Assembly: GCA_964604825.1 (NCBI GenBank) | Contig: CAZSAL010000006.1 | Coordinates: 1-64,000 of the forward strand | Reading direction: 5' to 3' | Source: CAZSAL01 sp964604825 | Lineage (GTDB): Bacteria > Elusimicrobiota > Elusimicrobia > 2-01-FULL-59-12 | DNA: 64,000 nt | Shown here: positions 33,150 to 42,006 of the stretch, piece by piece | Layout of the letters: every line of letters begins with the position of its first letter | Numbering within the stretch: the first letter of the stretch is position 1 | Position numbers and translations under genes: made by a program | Notes under the pieces: generated by a model | Told to the model about the DNA's origin: nothing | The model's database searches: none | Seen by the model: only the letters and a program-made list of their open reading frames with translations

Positions 33150-33778
33150 GCCTTAGCCCCGTTCAAAAAAGCATCCACTGTTTCCTGGATCAATTTTTGA
33201 GTGTGATTGATATCCTTCTGCTGCCGGATCAGGCGGAACCGCCCCGGGTTTTGCCGGGCGAGTTTCAAAAAACCATTCCGCACGCGGTTATGAAAGGCAA
33301 TTCCCGCCTTTTCCAGCCGGTCATGGCCCAGCTTCGAATGACCGGCCTGACGCAACCCCTGCGCCGCAGATATGTCCAATAAGATAGTGAGATCTGGCGC
33401 CAGCCCGGCAGAGGCGATTTTGTTCAGCGTCTCGATCATTGGCATAGGCAATTTCCGCCCATAGCCCTGATAGGCGACCGTTGAATCGACATAACGATCG
33501 CAAAGAACAATCTCCCCGCGGATGAGCGCGGGCTGCACGGTTTCAGTCACATGCTGGGCACGGTCTGATTCATAAAGGAAAAGCTCTGCCAGGGGTGAAA
33601 TCGCTTCCCTGGTATGCAGCAGTATTTCCCTAATATTTTCCGAGAGCTGAGTGCCGCCGGGCTCGCGGGTAATCAGCGCCGTTCGTCCGCAGCTGCGTAA
33701 ATGGGCGGCAAGAAGTTCTATGTGGGTCGTTTTCCCGCTGCCCTCCGGCCCTTCGAAAGTAATAAATAGTCCTTTCAT
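33146..33778 (-). CDS. tmk: thymidylate kinase
   Basis: 210 residues. Phosphorylates dTMP to dTDP. P-loop FEGPEGSGKTTH at residues about 7-18, the DRYVDSTVAYQGYGR motif (DR(Y/H)-type substrate site) near residue 93, and a LID-like region with Arg residues further on. First gene of the minus-strand operon tmk-holB-metG-tatD-3D; its ATG is close to the divergent start of the next plus-strand gene. Confidence 0.97.
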   Translation of the reverse strand: MKGLFITFEGPEGSGKTTHIELLAAHLRSCGRTALITREPGGTQLSENIREILLHTREAISPLAELFLYESDRAQHVTETVQPALIRGEIVLCDRYVDSTVAYQGYGRKLPMPMIETLNKIASAGLAPDLTILLDISAAQGLRQAGHSKLGHDRLEKAGIAFHNRVRNGFLKLARQNPGRFRLIRQQKDINHTQKLIQETVDAFLNGAKA

Positions 33779-33955
33779 TATCAGTAATTATAGCCGATGA
33801 CGAGAGTACGCATGAAAGGTAATATGGACGCGGGTTATTATTCTTTGGAAATTTGTTTTCAAAACGATAAAATGAGACCGTCGAAAACTCTCATGAGGAA
33901 ACGGTTTCATCCGCCGGATTTGTGGCGGATCCATCAAATAAATGACGATCAAAAA

Positions 33956-35764
33956 ATGAAATTCCGCTTATTATTGAGCGCCTTTTCCATTCCCTGTCTT
34001 CTCAGCGGTTTCCTTTACTCCGATGCTGCGGAGAAACCCCAGCAGATGTATGTTTTTGTTCCGCGAACAGACGATCAGGCCGCCAGATGGCTGGCAATTC
34101 TGAATGACAACCCCGGTCTTAAGCTGGTCCTGGGCATATCGCCCGCTTTCAATAAACTGAATGCCGATCCCGCCCTGCGTCAGGGACTTCTCAACCTCCA
34201 GAAAGCCGGCCGCATCCAGATCGCGCTCCAGATTCCCAACGCTCCGGTTCTTCCTCTTATTATCAATTCGGACGAGGCACGGTATTCTCTTCCGCCCGGT
34301 TCACCGCTTCCCAACCCTCCTTTTCAATATCCCGCCGATGCGGTACAGATTATCGGACGGACAAAAGCGGACTTTTATAAATCCTGGCAGTTCGATCCAG
34401 CCGGACTGATTCTACCGTTCGGAGCGGCCAGTACGGAATCGATAAACATTTTGCCGCGGTTGCATATTGACTGGGCGATCGGAGCGCTGGGCGCGTCTCC
34501 TGAAAATAATCCATACCGTATTGCCGGCGTGCGCTTATGGGACGCCTCCCCTTCTTCGGCTGTCGCAAATCCCAGCATGGAAGTCTGGGATGAACGGCTG
34601 TCCGGCCCGGGCAAAACCATCAGCGTTCTGCAACGCTGGGCCGCGGAAACAAAAGATGTAAAATCAGCCGTTCTTCCTTTTGAAATCACGGTTGCAACGG
34701 ATTGGCCGGCGAATACCAGATGGGCCTACCGCAGCTGGACATCGCCCGATTGGTCCAGTTGGATCGGCTCTCTGGCCAAAAACCAGGCCTGGTCTGCGCT
34801 GCGCAGAACCCGCGAGGCCGTGGAAAAGTTCAAGGATTCCGGGGCTTCCGAAGCCAAGGTTGATATCGTGTTCACTGAAATGTATGCGGCGGAAAGCGCC
34901 GGGTATTTGTCGGAGACTGGAGAACCTTCGCCGTCCGCCGGAAGCGACGAACGCGCGCACGAATTTGAGGCGGCTTTAAACGGCATTTTTCGTCTGATCG
35001 GGCAGGAACCTCCGGATTTGTATTCGCAAACCGCAAGCTCAAGCGCGATACAAACATCAACCATGAGCGCTGTCTGGCAAAAATTGCCGAACGGCAATGA
35101 GCAGGGCATCCTTCCCGACACCTCCGGTGACGACATCGGCGACGGTTCGTTCGTTTATCCCCAGACACTGAGTTCCATGCCTGGCGTGCTGGACCTCAAA
35201 AGCCTTGAAATTGACGTATCCACAACCAGTCTTGAATTTGTCGTAACCCTGGGATCAAATACGCTTACTGCTCTGGGAAATTCCCGCCATCCCGGGCCGC
35301 TGGTGGACATATACATGGACCTCAACCACCAGCCTCAGGCCGGCACCATCTCCTTTCTTGAAGGCCGGGGCGCAGGAACATCCTCCGAAGATGCGTGGGA
35401 GTACGCCCTGGCGCTGGCAGGATCAACTGCGATTCTTTACCGGACGCATGACGCGGCCAGTTACGAACAGGCGCAGACTTTCCCTCTGCAGTTTGAGAAC
35501 AATCGCGTCCATGTGCTTATTCCAAGGGACATCATCCGCGGCAATCCGCAGCGCTGGGGATACCAGGTCCTGGTAATGGTTGAAGATCCGGACTCGCCGG
35601 ACACAGCGCCGCGTCCTGCGCCTGCGATATCGGCCAAAACCCGGAACCCCTCGCATATTTACGATCTGCTCGATCCATCAGGCATTACGCAGGCGAGGCT
35701 TTTGACGGATCTGGAAGATAACAGGCGCAACGATATCCCCTTTGTGCGCTTTCCTAATAATTAA
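33956..35764 (+). CDS. secreted glycoside-hydrolase-57-like protein with glucodextranase C-terminal-like domain
   Basis: 602 residues with the preferred start. Signal peptide about 1-23. Residues about 28-330 resemble the fold region of GH57-type proteins that begin with a polysaccharide-deacetylase-like barrel (MYVFVPRTDDQAAR, LKLVLGISPAF, WQFDPAGLILPF). I cannot point to a catalytic Glu-Asp pair, so activity is unsure. The C-terminal 200 residues (TSGDDIGDGSFVYP, PGVLDLKSLEIDVS, RHPGPLVDIYMDLN) match the binding module found at the end of glucodextranases and many GH57 proteins. The TTG/ATG starts upstream (from 33797) encode a non-signal region that includes a hairpin (33910-33930). The protein is probably periplasmic or surface-bound. 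Confidence 0.7.
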   Translation: MKFRLLLSAFSIPCLLSGFLYSDAAEKPQQMYVFVPRTDDQAARWLAILNDNPGLKLVLGISPAFNKLNADPALRQGLLNLQKAGRIQIALQIPNAPVLPLIINSDEARYSLPPGSPLPNPPFQYPADAVQIIGRTKADFYKSWQFDPAGLILPFGAASTESINILPRLHIDWAIGALGASPENNPYRIAGVRLWDASPSSAVANPSMEVWDERLSGPGKTISVLQRWAAETKDVKSAVLPFEITVATDWPANTRWAYRSWTSPDWSSWIGSLAKNQAWSALRRTREAVEKFKDSGASEAKVDIVFTEMYAAESAGYLSETGEPSPSAGSDERAHEFEAALNGIFRLIGQEPPDLYSQTASSSAIQTSTMSAVWQKLPNGNEQGILPDTSGDDIGDGSFVYPQTLSSMPGVLDLKSLEIDVSTTSLEFVVTLGSNTLTALGNSRHPGPLVDIYMDLNHQPQAGTISFLEGRGAGTSSEDAWEYALALAGSTAILYRTHDAASYEQAQTFPLQFENNRVHVLIPRDIIRGNPQRWGYQVLVMVEDPDSPDTAPRPAPAISAKTRNPSHIYDLLDPSGITQARLLTDLEDNRRNDIPFVRFPNN

Positions 35765-35817
35765 ACCCGCCATTTAGACGTTGGCGGGTTTATCCGCCGA
35801 CGGTTTAGTAGCGGATA
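35763..35817 (+). promoter_or_regulatory. mutually exclusive hairpins between two genes, possible attenuator
   Basis: AAACCCGCC (35763-35771) pairs with GGCGGGTTT (35783-35791), a terminator-like hairpin without a long T run. GGCGG (35783-35787) can instead pair with CCGCC (35794-35798), and TATCCGC (35791-35797) with GCGGATA (35811-35817). The last hairpin ends just before the AAAGGAG ribosome site of htrA. The three cannot all form at once. TTTAGAC and TTTAGTA words occur in the loops. Confidence 0.45.
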
Positions 35818-35831
35818 AAGGAGTCAGTAGG

Positions 35832-37373
35832 ATGAAAACCTTAAAAAGAACTTTCCGCTGGACCTGTTTTATGACGGCAGTCACTTTGGCGTTTCCCTTT
35901 CCTCAACTGTGCGCCGATATCCCTGCCAACGGTCCGACTGTTGAACCGCATCCGGAAGTGCTGAAACTGCAAACTTCCTTCGAAAATATTGCGGACATGG
36001 TTAAACCTGCCGTGGTCAGCATTTCAACTACGCATGTGGAAAAAGTGCCGGAGATGCCCCAGTTTTTTTTCGGCGATCCCTTTGAACAGTTCTTTCAACA
36101 ATTTTTCGGCAACCCGGAAGAAGGGGCTCCCATGCCCCGCCGCCAGCGCCCGCAAACACACGAGTTCAAGCTGGAAGGGATGGGGTCGGGCGTAATCATC
36201 GATCCTTCCGGCCTGGTCCTGACCAATGAGCACGTTGTCCGGGACGCAGATCAGATCAAAGTCACAGTCTATGATTCCGATGGGAACAAAAAGAATTACA
36301 CCGGCACTGTGGTGGGGAAAGACGCACGCACCGACGTCGCCGTAGTGCGCATCCATGCCGGCCACAAACTTCCCTATGCCGCTTTGGGCGATTCTTCCAG
36401 CGTGCGCGTGGGACAATGGGCAATAGCCATAGGTTCTCCATTCGGCCTGGCCCAGACCATGACGGTGGGAGTGATTTCGGCCGCGCGCCAGTCGCTCCCA
36501 ATCGAAGGACGCGAGTACCGTAACCTCATTCAGACCGATGCCGCCATTAACCGCGGGAATTCGGGTGGGCCGCTGTTGAATATCCGCGGCGAAGTTATCG
36601 GCATCAATACCGCCATTTACGCTCCCACCGGCGTATTCGCCGGAATCGGCTTTGCCATACCGATAAATCAGGCCAAAGATATCATGCAGGAACTGCTCAA
36701 AAAAGGCCATGTGACGCGGGGATGGCTGGGGATCGAACTGGCGCGCGAAATCACTCCGGCCATGGTCAAAAACTTCGGCCTCCCGGATAACAAGGGAGCG
36801 CTGGTGAACGAGGTGATGAAAAATTCCCCGGCGGAAAAATCCGGGCTGAAGCGCGGGGATGTAATCCGCTCCTTTGACGGCAAGCCTGTGGCAACATCCG
36901 ATGTCCTGCAAAACGCCGTCACTCAGACCGCGCCGAGCAAAACTATTCCAGTGGAAATTTTCCGGGATAAACATCCCATGAAGCTGAATATTGTGCTGGG
37001 AGAGCGGCCGGAATCTGCGGATACCGGCGAAGCGCAGGAAGCGCAGCCCCAGGGCAAACCCTCTCAGCAGGAATCCTGGCAGGGAGCCAAAATACAGGCA
37101 TTTACGCCGGACATGGCGGAGCACTTCGAACAGCCCGCGGAACTAAAAGGCGTTATCGTTGTTGACGTGGATGCTGGTAGCGTAGCAGAGGACATGGGCA
37201 TAGCGCCCGGAGACGTGATCCGGTCCATAAATCAGGTTCCTACGCCGACGCCCGAGGCGTTCAAGGATGCGGCAGAGAAGGCTAATGCAAAGGAAGGCGT
37301 TGTATTGGATATCGTGCGCCAGGGTCATCCAATATACTTAAGCTACACGCAGGGAGAGGAACCAAATAAATAA
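35832..37373 (+). CDS. degP: DegP/HtrA-family periplasmic serine protease
   Basis: 513 residues with signal peptide (about 1-28). The trypsin-like domain has the catalytic triad His134 (TNEHVV), Asp168 (ARTDVAVV) and Ser244 (RGNSGGPL). Two PDZ domains follow (about 300-390 and 430-505). The Q-linker is glutamine-rich. It degrades or refolds damaged envelope proteins. I set the start at 35832 because it follows AAAGGAG by 8 bases; an in-frame start at 35781 would lie inside the hairpin region. It stands before a superoxide dismutase, so both may belong to an envelope and oxidative stress response. Confidence 0.97.
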   Translation: MKTLKRTFRWTCFMTAVTLAFPFPQLCADIPANGPTVEPHPEVLKLQTSFENIADMVKPAVVSISTTHVEKVPEMPQFFFGDPFEQFFQQFFGNPEEGAPMPRRQRPQTHEFKLEGMGSGVIIDPSGLVLTNEHVVRDADQIKVTVYDSDGNKKNYTGTVVGKDARTDVAVVRIHAGHKLPYAALGDSSSVRVGQWAIAIGSPFGLAQTMTVGVISAARQSLPIEGREYRNLIQTDAAINRGNSGGPLLNIRGEVIGINTAIYAPTGVFAGIGFAIPINQAKDIMQELLKKGHVTRGWLGIELAREITPAMVKNFGLPDNKGALVNEVMKNSPAEKSGLKRGDVIRSFDGKPVATSDVLQNAVTQTAPSKTIPVEIFRDKHPMKLNIVLGERPESADTGEAQEAQPQGKPSQQESWQGAKIQAFTPDMAEHFEQPAELKGVIVVDVDAGSVAEDMGIAPGDVIRSINQVPTPTPEAFKDAAEKANAKEGVVLDIVRQGHPIYLSYTQGEEPNK

Positions 37374-37417
37374 CCCTGGCGTTCTATTGAGAGTCTTAAT
37401 TTTATAAGGGAGGAAAT

Positions 37418-38065
37418 ATGCCAATAACAGCAGAAGCGCAGGCGGTGCAGTATAAGGCTAATCAAAGCGTAAAACCCTCAGCCCTGGATGGGCTCTCGGA
37501 AAAGCTCCTTGAGCAGCACTGGAAGCTTTATGAAGGATATGTGACCAACTCCAACCTTCTGAATAATGCCATCCACGATGCGCTGAAGTCAGGCGCGGAA
37601 ATCAACAAGCCTAATTTAGCCGAGATGCAGCGGCGTTTTGGCTTTGAATACAACGGCATGGTCCTGCACGAATATTACTTCGGCGGGATGAAGAAGGGAG
37701 TGACGGAACCATCGCGCAACTCGCCTTTCGTAAACGCTCTCACCCCGAATTTCGGGAGCTTTGAGAACTGGAAAAAACAGTTCATGGAAATCGGCAAGAT
37801 GCGCGGCGTGGGCTGGACTTTGACCTACTTTGATCCCCTGGTTCAGCGTCTGGTCAATGTATGGATCAGCGACCACGAGACCGGCCATATCGCGGGCTTT
37901 GTTCCGATCATCATCATGGACTGTTGGGAACATGCCTACATTCTGGATTACGGCGCCGCCGGCCGGGGCCAGTATGTTGACACTTATTTCCGCAACATCA
38001 ACTGGGATGTTGTTACGGAACGCATGGAAGCGGCCCTTCAGGGGAAAATCGTCAACCGCGCCTAG
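37418..38065 (+). CDS. sodB: iron/manganese superoxide dismutase
   Basis: 215 residues. Converts superoxide to peroxide and oxygen. Metal ligands expected of the Fe/Mn family are present: EQHWKLYEGYV (His, and gate Tyr), LHEYYF (His), then MDCWEHAY (Asp and His). The second half of the usual HxxxHH motif is changed (LYEGYV instead of KHHQTYV), as seen in divergent members. A perfect AGGGAGGAAA lies before the ATG. A strong terminator follows at 38161-38196. Metal choice cannot be read from the sequence with confidence. Confidence 0.95.
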   Translation: MPITAEAQAVQYKANQSVKPSALDGLSEKLLEQHWKLYEGYVTNSNLLNNAIHDALKSGAEINKPNLAEMQRRFGFEYNGMVLHEYYFGGMKKGVTEPSRNSPFVNALTPNFGSFENWKKQFMEIGKMRGVGWTLTYFDPLVQRLVNVWISDHETGHIAGFVPIIIMDCWEHAYILDYGAAGRGQYVDTYFRNINWDVVTERMEAALQGKIVNRA

Positions 38066-38160
38066 CGACCTATTTTCTGTGGATGCTAGGCCATCGTCCA
38101 CTGACTCATTGGAACGATGGTAAAAACCCTGACCTGATCAAACCGTCTGTCTGCCAACAA

Positions 38161-38196
38161 AAACCCAATCCGTACAAAGCGGGTTGGGTTTTTTTG
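38161..38196 (+). terminator. rho-independent terminator after sod
   Basis: AACCCAATCCG and CGGGTTGGGTT form an 11-bp stem with a 7-base loop, followed by seven T residues. It separates the sod transcript from nikR. Confidence 0.88.
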
Positions 38197-38229
38197 ACAC
38201 CATCAGGCTGTAATTCGATAATACATTTT

Positions 38230-38643
38230 ATGGCGCTTAAACGATTCAGCGTTTCCATTGAAGAAGAGATCCTTGGTCTTCTCGACAGCTATATCCACGA
38301 AGGCCGCTTCCCCAACCGGTCGGATGCTCTGCGTTCATTGATCCGCGCACAGCATGTCCGGCAGAAGTTCGCCTCCCGGGAAGAGGTGATTGGAACCCTT
38401 GGGGTGATTTACGATCATCACAGGCGCAATCTGGTCAACAAGCTTCTGGATATTCAGCATGATGCGCCGGGAAAAGTTCTCGGCGCCCAGCATTTCCATC
38501 TGGATCACCATCACTGCCTGGAATCCATTATCATTCAGGGAAAAGCCTGTGATCTGGAAGATTTCTGCAATAAAATCCAATCCGTCCGCGGCATCAAACA
38601 TACCTCATTCGCCGCCCTTTCTCCCGCAAAACGGTTGACCTGA
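38230..38643 (+). CDS. nikR: nickel-responsive repressor NikR
   Basis: 137 residues. Ribbon-helix-helix DNA-binding domain (RFSVSIEEEILGLLDSYI, FPNRSDALRSLIR) and a C-terminal ACT-type nickel domain. The four nickel ligands line up with E. coli NikR His76, His87, His89 and Cys95: here His77, His88, His90 and Cys96 (DIQHDAP, GAQHFHLDHHHCLES). I set the start at 38230 because the RHH strand begins there. The longer frame from 38083 would cover the terminator. It lies immediately before a NikR-type operator and a TonB-dependent receptor. Confidence 0.97.
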   Translation: MALKRFSVSIEEEILGLLDSYIHEGRFPNRSDALRSLIRAQHVRQKFASREEVIGTLGVIYDHHRRNLVNKLLDIQHDAPGKVLGAQHFHLDHHHCLESIIIQGKACDLEDFCNKIQSVRGIKHTSFAALSPAKRLT

Positions 38644-38653
38644 CGTCCCTTTA

Positions 38654-38680
38654 GTATTACGATTATTAAATTCGTAACAC
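38654..38680. promoter_or_regulatory. candidate NikR operator
   Basis: GTATTAC, 13 bases, GTAACAC, a 27-bp imperfect palindrome. It matches the GTGTTAC-N13/14-GTAACAC type of NikR site proposed for several non-enteric bacteria. It lies between nikR and the receptor gene, about 22 bases before the receptor start, where a repressor would block transcription. Confidence 0.75.
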
Positions 38681-38702
38681 TAATTCCGCTGGAGGGTCTC
38701 GC

Positions 38703-40775
38703 ATGCCCGGTCTTCTCATATTCGCGCTTCTTATTCTTCCGTCGCTTGTTTTTTCCGATACATCGTCCGATTCCGGGAAAGTCATGGATGTCTATATATC
38801 GGCTGAGCGTTATTCCACGCAGGAACCTTCCGTGGACAAAAGCGAAATTTCCCTGAGGCCTGAAGCGCTGCCGGCGAATGTCAACGTAGTGACCAGCGAA
38901 GAGGTAAAAACGCAGCAGGTTAACCACTATCTGGACATGCTGCGCGAAGTACCGGGAATTTCCCTGGAAACGTACGGTCAGGGCGCGATCGGGGATGCGA
39001 TCGGCATGCGCGGATTCTTCAGTGATCACGGCAGCCAGACGGCCATTTATGTGGACGGGGTGCCGCTGAATTGGGCTAACTCGAGCCATGCCAACGGTCT
39101 CATCGACATTTCCTGGATCACCCCAGAGATGATTGACCGCATCGAGGTCATTAAGGGTCCCTTCTCGGCCCTCTATGGGAGCTTCAATCTGGGCGGAGTG
39201 GTCAATATCGTCACGAAAAAAACCGATGACAGCTCTCAAATAAACGGTTATGGCGGAAGCTACGGGACTTACCGTGGCGCAACCGAATTGACAAAAACGT
39301 TCTCTAACGGTGTCACGCCCTTTTTCGTGGAAGAAGGCTTTCATCAGGATGGATACCGGGAGAATGACGACTGGACGCGGGTCAATTCCTTTAATAAGGT
39401 GACCCTTCCGGTAAGCGATGGCCTGCTATCGCTGCGCGGCGGTTATGTAAAGCAGGATTGGGGCGCTCCGGGATACATCTCCCTTCAGTCGGTGGAACAG
39501 GGGCTGATTCCGCGCAACGCGGACGTCAATCCCACAGACGGCGGCGACACCCGCGATTACAACTTCGTCGTGAACTACGATCCGGTGAAAGGCGATGCGG
39601 GCATGCACGGAACGCTGTACGTATCGCGCGAAAATCAGGACCGGTTCTCTACTATGGGCTCTGGCCCGCAGAAATGGGGGCTCAACGACCACATCAACAG
39701 CGGCTGGCGGGGCCTGTATAACTATGAACCTCTTTCCTCGGTGGCGCTGGCGGTGGGCACGGATGGACAATATTCGGATGGCCGGGCGGCGACCTTCCAG
39801 ACCGATGATCGTCAGATTGTATCGACCACTGGAGACTGGGACTTTCATCAATGGTCAGGTGGGGTTTTCAGCCAGCTGCAGATGAAGCCCCTGGCGTGGA
39901 GTGGCGCGACTCATGCTTACAGCGACTGGGTCAAACTTGTTGGAGGAGCGCGCTATGACATGTTTGATATTACGCTCAATAATGCGCTGGTGCCCAATCC
40001 GAATTACTCGGGCACCGATCATACCTCGGTCGTTAGCCCGAAAGGAGGGATCGTCATCAGCCCTCTCGCGAGCCTGGACATTTTCGCCAACAAAGGGATC
40101 GGATTCCGCCAGCCGTCCGTGGAGGAGATTTCACCCAACGATCCCACGCAGACGGGGCAGCCGAATTTTAATTTATCTCCGTCAAAAATTTGCAGCTGGG
40201 ATGTGGGCTTTAATGAGCGCCTGGCGGATAACCGTGTTCGCTTGAACTTTGACTACTATGAAAGCCGCCTCGACCGTGAAATCATCGAGATTAATGATCA
40301 GCCGGTGAATTTCGACAACACCCGGCGCAACGGATTCGAAGTCTCCGGCCAGGTGAATATCACCCGGCAAGTCCGGTGGATGACGGCCTACGCCTGGGTC
40401 AAGGCGCGCGATCTGGATATCGCGGAAAACGGCGGCGACCAGATTACCAGCGTCCCCAAGAGCGTGCTGACGAATGCGGTACGCTATTTGCTGCCCATGT
40501 CGGAAAAGCGGTACTGGGTTCTCGATGTGGGGAATGAAATTTACGGCCGCGCCCCGCTGAACCCAACCGGGAGCCTGGTCCAGCCCCCCATTACGCGCTG
40601 GCAGGGCCGGGTCACCTACGGTCAGCGTCCCTGGGAAGTGTTTGCCGGGGCGTCTTTTATCCCTCAGCGGTTTGCCTCGGATATTGAAATAGACGGCGGC
40701 AGTGGATACCCTTACTACTATTCATGGCCCGTCTGGCAGATTACAGCAGGGGCGAAGTATTTCTTTAAAATCTAA
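38703..40775 (+). CDS. TonB-dependent outer-membrane receptor, probably for nickel
   Basis: 690 residues with signal peptide (about 1-18). Plug domain about 50-165 (NVNVVTSEEVKT, IGMRGFFSDHG, IDRIEVIKGPFSALYG) and a beta-barrel to the end, which finishes in aromatic AKYFFKI. GGAGGG at 38691-38696 is the ribosome site. The NikR operator just upstream and the DUF4198 gene downstream suggest a nickel or nickel-chelate receptor. Energy would come from a TonB system such as that at 41985-43698. Confidence 0.92.
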   Translation: MPGLLIFALLILPSLVFSDTSSDSGKVMDVYISAERYSTQEPSVDKSEISLRPEALPANVNVVTSEEVKTQQVNHYLDMLREVPGISLETYGQGAIGDAIGMRGFFSDHGSQTAIYVDGVPLNWANSSHANGLIDISWITPEMIDRIEVIKGPFSALYGSFNLGGVVNIVTKKTDDSSQINGYGGSYGTYRGATELTKTFSNGVTPFFVEEGFHQDGYRENDDWTRVNSFNKVTLPVSDGLLSLRGGYVKQDWGAPGYISLQSVEQGLIPRNADVNPTDGGDTRDYNFVVNYDPVKGDAGMHGTLYVSRENQDRFSTMGSGPQKWGLNDHINSGWRGLYNYEPLSSVALAVGTDGQYSDGRAATFQTDDRQIVSTTGDWDFHQWSGGVFSQLQMKPLAWSGATHAYSDWVKLVGGARYDMFDITLNNALVPNPNYSGTDHTSVVSPKGGIVISPLASLDIFANKGIGFRQPSVEEISPNDPTQTGQPNFNLSPSKICSWDVGFNERLADNRVRLNFDYYESRLDREIIEINDQPVNFDNTRRNGFEVSGQVNITRQVRWMTAYAWVKARDLDIAENGGDQITSVPKSVLTNAVRYLLPMSEKRYWVLDVGNEIYGRAPLNPTGSLVQPPITRWQGRVTYGQRPWEVFAGASFIPQRFASDIEIDGGSGYPYYYSWPVWQITAGAKYFFKI

Positions 40776-40786
40776 GGGGAACTATC

Positions 40787-41485
40787 ATGAATAAAAAAAC
40801 GCTGTGGTTATTAATTGGGCTTATTTCTCTGACTGGCGGCCTATGGGCACACGATGTCTGGCTGGTTCCAAAGGGAGATTATCTGGAACTGCTGTACGGG
40901 CATGAAACGCCGGAAGTTTACAATCCCGTTAAGGTAACACAATTTCAGGGATATGATCAGCGTGGGAACTTAATCCCTCTTGAGAAAAAGGCGATGCCGC
41001 AAGCTTTCGCGCTGAAGAAAAATCCCCGCGCCGCGATGATCACGCTGACATTCGACAACGGGTACTGGGTGGCAGTCAGCAGCTCTTCGCCCTGGTTGAA
41101 TGTGACCGAGCAAACAGCGCGGACTTTCCCGGCCTATTCCAATCCGGTGAAATTCCACAAATCCATCTATGTCTGGGGACCGGCTCTGGCGAAACCTGCC
41201 GGAATGAAATTTGAAATCGTTCCGCTGCAGGACCCTTTCAAAGCCTCGAACTTCCTCCCGGTGCAGGTGCTGTTCGATGGCAAACCTCTGACTGCCGCGA
41301 AAGTGGAGTACGGCCTGCATGGAGACACAGCGCCGAGCGTTATATCTGACGCTGAAGGTAAAGCCATGGTCCCGGTCACGTCTCACGGCGAACAGTTTAT
41401 TGCAGTAGATCATTCCTCTCCTGCGCCAGTCCCCGGCCAACCCAGAAAGTCTTATACTACGTCACTGAGGTATGAACCAAAGTAA
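40787..41485 (+). CDS. DUF4198 periplasmic protein linked to metal uptake
   Basis: 232 residues with signal peptide (about 1-21, cleaved near LWAHDVWL). AHDVWLVPKGDYLELLYGH is the usual N-terminal motif of DUF4198 proteins, many of which accompany nickel or cobalt importers. The C-terminal part resembles an Ig-like domain (GKPLTAAKVEYG). The gene is 11 bases after the receptor stop, with AGGGGAA as ribosome site, so both should be repressed by NikR. Binding of nickel by the exposed N-terminal His is plausible but not shown. Confidence 0.87.
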   Translation: MNKKTLWLLIGLISLTGGLWAHDVWLVPKGDYLELLYGHETPEVYNPVKVTQFQGYDQRGNLIPLEKKAMPQAFALKKNPRAAMITLTFDNGYWVAVSSSSPWLNVTEQTARTFPAYSNPVKFHKSIYVWGPALAKPAGMKFEIVPLQDPFKASNFLPVQVLFDGKPLTAAKVEYGLHGDTAPSVISDAEGKAMVPVTSHGEQFIAVDHSSPAPVPGQPRKSYTTSLRYEPK

Positions 41486-41591
41486 ATTTTAGGCAGTTGG
41501 TTGAAATACAAACAGTTCCGGAGGCATGATCACGACGAAGAACCGAAATGACTTCTTACAGGACATGCGGTGGATGAGGTCATCGCCGCTA

Positions 41592-41661
41592 GTCCCGTAC
41601 CGATTCCAATAACTTAATAGCCGGTACGTCCCAACTATTAAATTTATCAAGGAACGGGACG
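41592..41661. repeat. REP-like palindromic repeat
   Basis: GTCCCGTACC at 41592, then a 39-base unit from GGTACGTCCC (41623) to GGAACGGGACG (41661), whose ends are mutually complementary. The same 39-base unit in inverted orientation is at 62010-62048, with conserved ends and a variable centre. This style is typical of short repeats spread by REP-associated tyrosine transposases; none is in the window. Confidence 0.6.
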
Positions 41662-41692
41662 TCGAGAAGGAAATAGCGAACGGGAGGACGCC

Positions 41693-42006
41693 ATGCCAAT
41701 GCCTGACCCACTTGAGCAGTCCGTTTGGATTGAGCTTTCCCGAATCGATTTGCGGAATGATGCGAGGCCGCATTCCGCAGAGGAGACCAAGAAACTTGCT
41801 GAAAGCATGAAGGCGACGGCAGCGATTTGGAAGCCTTCTGGGCAAAACTGAAAGAAGAGATTTTAAAGCAGCGCAGCCAGAAATCAATATCAACGACACC
41901 TGCCCCAAAGATCATTTCCGCCAAGTTCGAGAACGGCAAGATCCATATGGAGGAGACACCGGTCGCGGGGGCTACCTCCTTTCCTCATTCCTCCAGTTTA
42001 AACTGA
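41693..42006 (+). pseudogene. possible frameshifted small gene
   Basis: After GGGAGG (41682-41687), an ATG at 41693 opens a 52-residue frame (MPMPDPLEQSVWIELSRID) that stops at 41851. A second frame continues with protein-like sequence (SDLEAFWAKLKEEILK, then IISAKFENGKIHMEE) to a stop at 42006. A single frameshift near 41810-41820 would join them. The remnant overlaps the end of tonB. The region 41486-41984 otherwise holds only the repeat unit. No family was recognised, and the evidence is weak. Confidence 0.3.

Noticed and set aside
36024..37124. 366-residue minus-strand frame opposite htrA
   Set aside because: Complement of a well-conserved protease; long antisense frames are common in GC-rich coding DNA.
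41489..41908. 139-residue minus-strand frame between DUF4198 and tonB
   Set aside because: Covers the REP-like unit and the plus-strand remnant, has no ribosome site, and its composition is not protein-like.
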